Source: Io17-Chloro-G2 sp034420695
Lineage (GTDB): Bacteria; Chloroflexota; Dehalococcoidia; Lucifugimonadales; UBA3495
Assembly: GCA_034420695.1 (NCBI GenBank)
Contig: DAOULB010000050.1
Coordinates: 1-6,113, forward strand
Length of the DNA: 6,113 nt
Direction: 5' to 3'
The notes under the pieces were generated by a model. That model saw nothing but the letters and a program-made list of their open reading frames with translations. It was not told the DNA's origin and ran no database searches. Made by a program: the position numbers and the translations under genes. This document shows, one piece after another, positions 5,341-6,113 of the stretch; the stretch's first letter is position 1, and each line of letters starts with the position of its first letter.

Positions 5341-5348
5341 CGATGGCC

Positions 5349-6050
5349 ATGACCACGCAGAACATTCACCACTTCTTCCCTGACCTGTCGCGCAGATCCG
5401 AATCCGTCCGAATGTATGCTGCCCGGATGCTGGGCATCGAGTCGGAGGAGCGGATCGTTCCCTTTCTGCTGGACGCCCTGGGGTCGGCGGACCCGCAGGT
5501 GCGCCGGGAGGCGGTCAGGGCCTTGGGGGAGAGCAAGGATCCTGCGGCCCTGGATGGTCTCTCCGCCGCCTTGGGCGACGATGACGAGGAGACCCGGGAG
5601 GGCGCCGCCCGTTCCTTGGGGCTGCTGAGAATTCCAGGGGCTGTGCCTGCCCTGGCGGGGGCGCTTTCCGGCCCTTCGGCCGTGGTCCGCGCCGCGGCGG
5701 CGGAAGCATTGTGGGGGATAGCTGCCTCCATGTCCTGGCAGGGTACGGGCGTTGACGCCAGGGAGCCAATGCTGCGGGCGTTGCTGTCCTCCGTGCCGGA
5801 TCTGGCCGGAGCTCTGCACGACGATGATGAGGATGTCAGGGAGCAGGCCGCCAGGGCGCTGGGGAGATTCGACAGTGGGGCGGAGTCTCATCTCCTGGAC
5901 GCCCTTGACCAGTCCAGCGGCCGGGTTCGCTCCCAGTTGGTGCTGTCCTTGGGGCGGCTGAAGGTGCCGGAGTCGGTGCCTATGCTGCTCGAGCTGATGG
6001 ATATGAAGGGCGGAGGTAAAGTGTCCCAGGTGGGCGGATTGACCGACTGA
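5349..6050 (+). CDS. HEAT-repeat protein
   Basis: 233 residues from ATG 5349, or 235 if ATG 5343 is used; the first is preferred because of the spacing of GGAGG. Counting from 5349, about six helix-turn-helix repeats run the whole length. Their second helices read VRMYAARMLG, VRREAVRALG, TREGAARSLG, VRAAAAEALW, VREQAARALG and VRSQLVLSLG. This is the HEAT / PBS-lyase-type pattern, in which Asp/Glu-rich loops (GDDDEE, HDDDEDV) precede each VR. Repeat four has an extra loop of about 20 residues (AASMSWQGTGVDAREP, about 125-141), where Gly and Trp break the pattern. No signal peptide, membrane segment or catalytic motif is present. HEAT solenoids act as protein-binding scaffolds; some bacterial relatives serve phycobilin lyases, DNA glycosylases (AlkD) or regulatory complexes. 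The partner here cannot be told. High GC and strong third-position bias match the fibronectin gene, so it is probably core chromosome. Confidence 0.85.
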   Translation: MTTQNIHHFFPDLSRRSESVRMYAARMLGIESEERIVPFLLDALGSADPQVRREAVRALGESKDPAALDGLSAALGDDDEETREGAARSLGLLRIPGAVPALAGALSGPSAVVRAAAAEALWGIAASMSWQGTGVDAREPMLRALLSSVPDLAGALHDDDEDVREQAARALGRFDSGAESHLLDALDQSSGRVRSQLVLSLGRLKVPESVPMLLELMDMKGGGKVSQVGGLTD

Positions 6051-6086
6051 CATTTGGCGGTTGAAAACTGTACCGTCTACCGTCAT

Positions 6087-6113
6087 CCATAAGGGTCGTA
6101 GCCGACCCTATGG
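6087..6113 (+). terminator. Hairpin after the HEAT gene, cut by window end
   Basis: CCATAAGGGTCG (6087-6098) pairs with CGACCCTATGG (6103-6113), with one bulged A and a 4-base loop TAGC. It lies 36 bases after the stop. Whether a T-tract follows is outside the window. Confidence 0.55.

Larger units (their letters stand above)
5065..5342. other. Divergent intergenic region between the TA island and the HEAT gene
   Basis: Both neighbours are transcribed away from this segment, so it should hold promoters for both. On the minus strand the AT-rich AATAAATGTAATATG (about 5087-5101) stands out in GC-rich surroundings and could be a -10 region for the island, without a good -35. On the plus strand, reading frames exist but give no family-like product. 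CACCTG (5283-5288) and CAGGTG (5310-5315) form a widely spaced inverted repeat just before the plus-strand promoter candidate. Confidence 0.4.

Noticed and set aside
5316..6086. 256-codon minus-strand frame opposite the HEAT gene
   Set aside because: Gln/His/Arg-rich product without family features; the plus strand shows regular HEAT repeats.

Overview
The window looks like a piece of a GC-rich bacterial chromosome, possibly actinobacterial. The evidence for that is the strong G/C third-position bias of the first and last genes, a secreted-type fibronectin III protein and an acidic HEAT-repeat protein. I cannot fix the taxon from sequence alone. Between those two GC-rich genes lies an accessory, visibly AT-richer and partly decayed region (about 1500-5300).

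Layout: (1) 2-1492 (+) is the 3' part of a fibronectin type III protein with a coiled-coil tail; its 5' end is outside the window. (2) 1493-1857 has no intact gene. It holds a perfect 14-bp hairpin and, on the minus strand, a frameshifted remnant of an unrecognised protein. (3) 1858-2967 (-) is an intact 369-residue orphan whose C-terminal part has a possible PD-(D/E)XK-like nuclease signature. (4) 2968-3581 has no convincing gene; it contains two adjacent hairpins with complementary loops, an 8-bp palindrome and a short remnant reading frame. (5) 5058-3582 (-) is a toxin-antitoxin-type island, read in this order: a 33-residue ORF, a DUF2442-type/XRE regulator, a DUF433 gene, a nucleotidyltransferase-fold gene of the type now called DUF6932, and a small protein whose tail looks like the BrnA antitoxin. 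(6) 5065-5342 is non-coding as far as I can see. (7) 5349-6050 (+) is a HEAT-repeat protein, followed by a hairpin cut by the window edge.

The main result comes from reading the island across frames. The DUF433 and nucleotidyltransferase segments do not form one open frame. They are recovered only by allowing single-base corrections at a G5 run (4311-4315) and a T6 run (4004-4009), and by crossing a join near 4238-4243. Correcting the T6 run extends the nucleotidyltransferase so that its stop overlaps the next gene's start as ATGA. That is a strong sign that the ancestral gene was intact and translationally coupled to the BrnA-like gene. The join near 4240 fuses a DUF433 tail directly to the middle of the nucleotidyltransferase, so an internal deletion probably removed the end of one and the start of the other, and perhaps a toxin gene between them. 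What survives intact is the regulatory or antitoxin-like part (XRE protein and BrnA-like protein). Either the island is decaying, or some of the homopolymer shifts are assembly errors; read-level data would decide.
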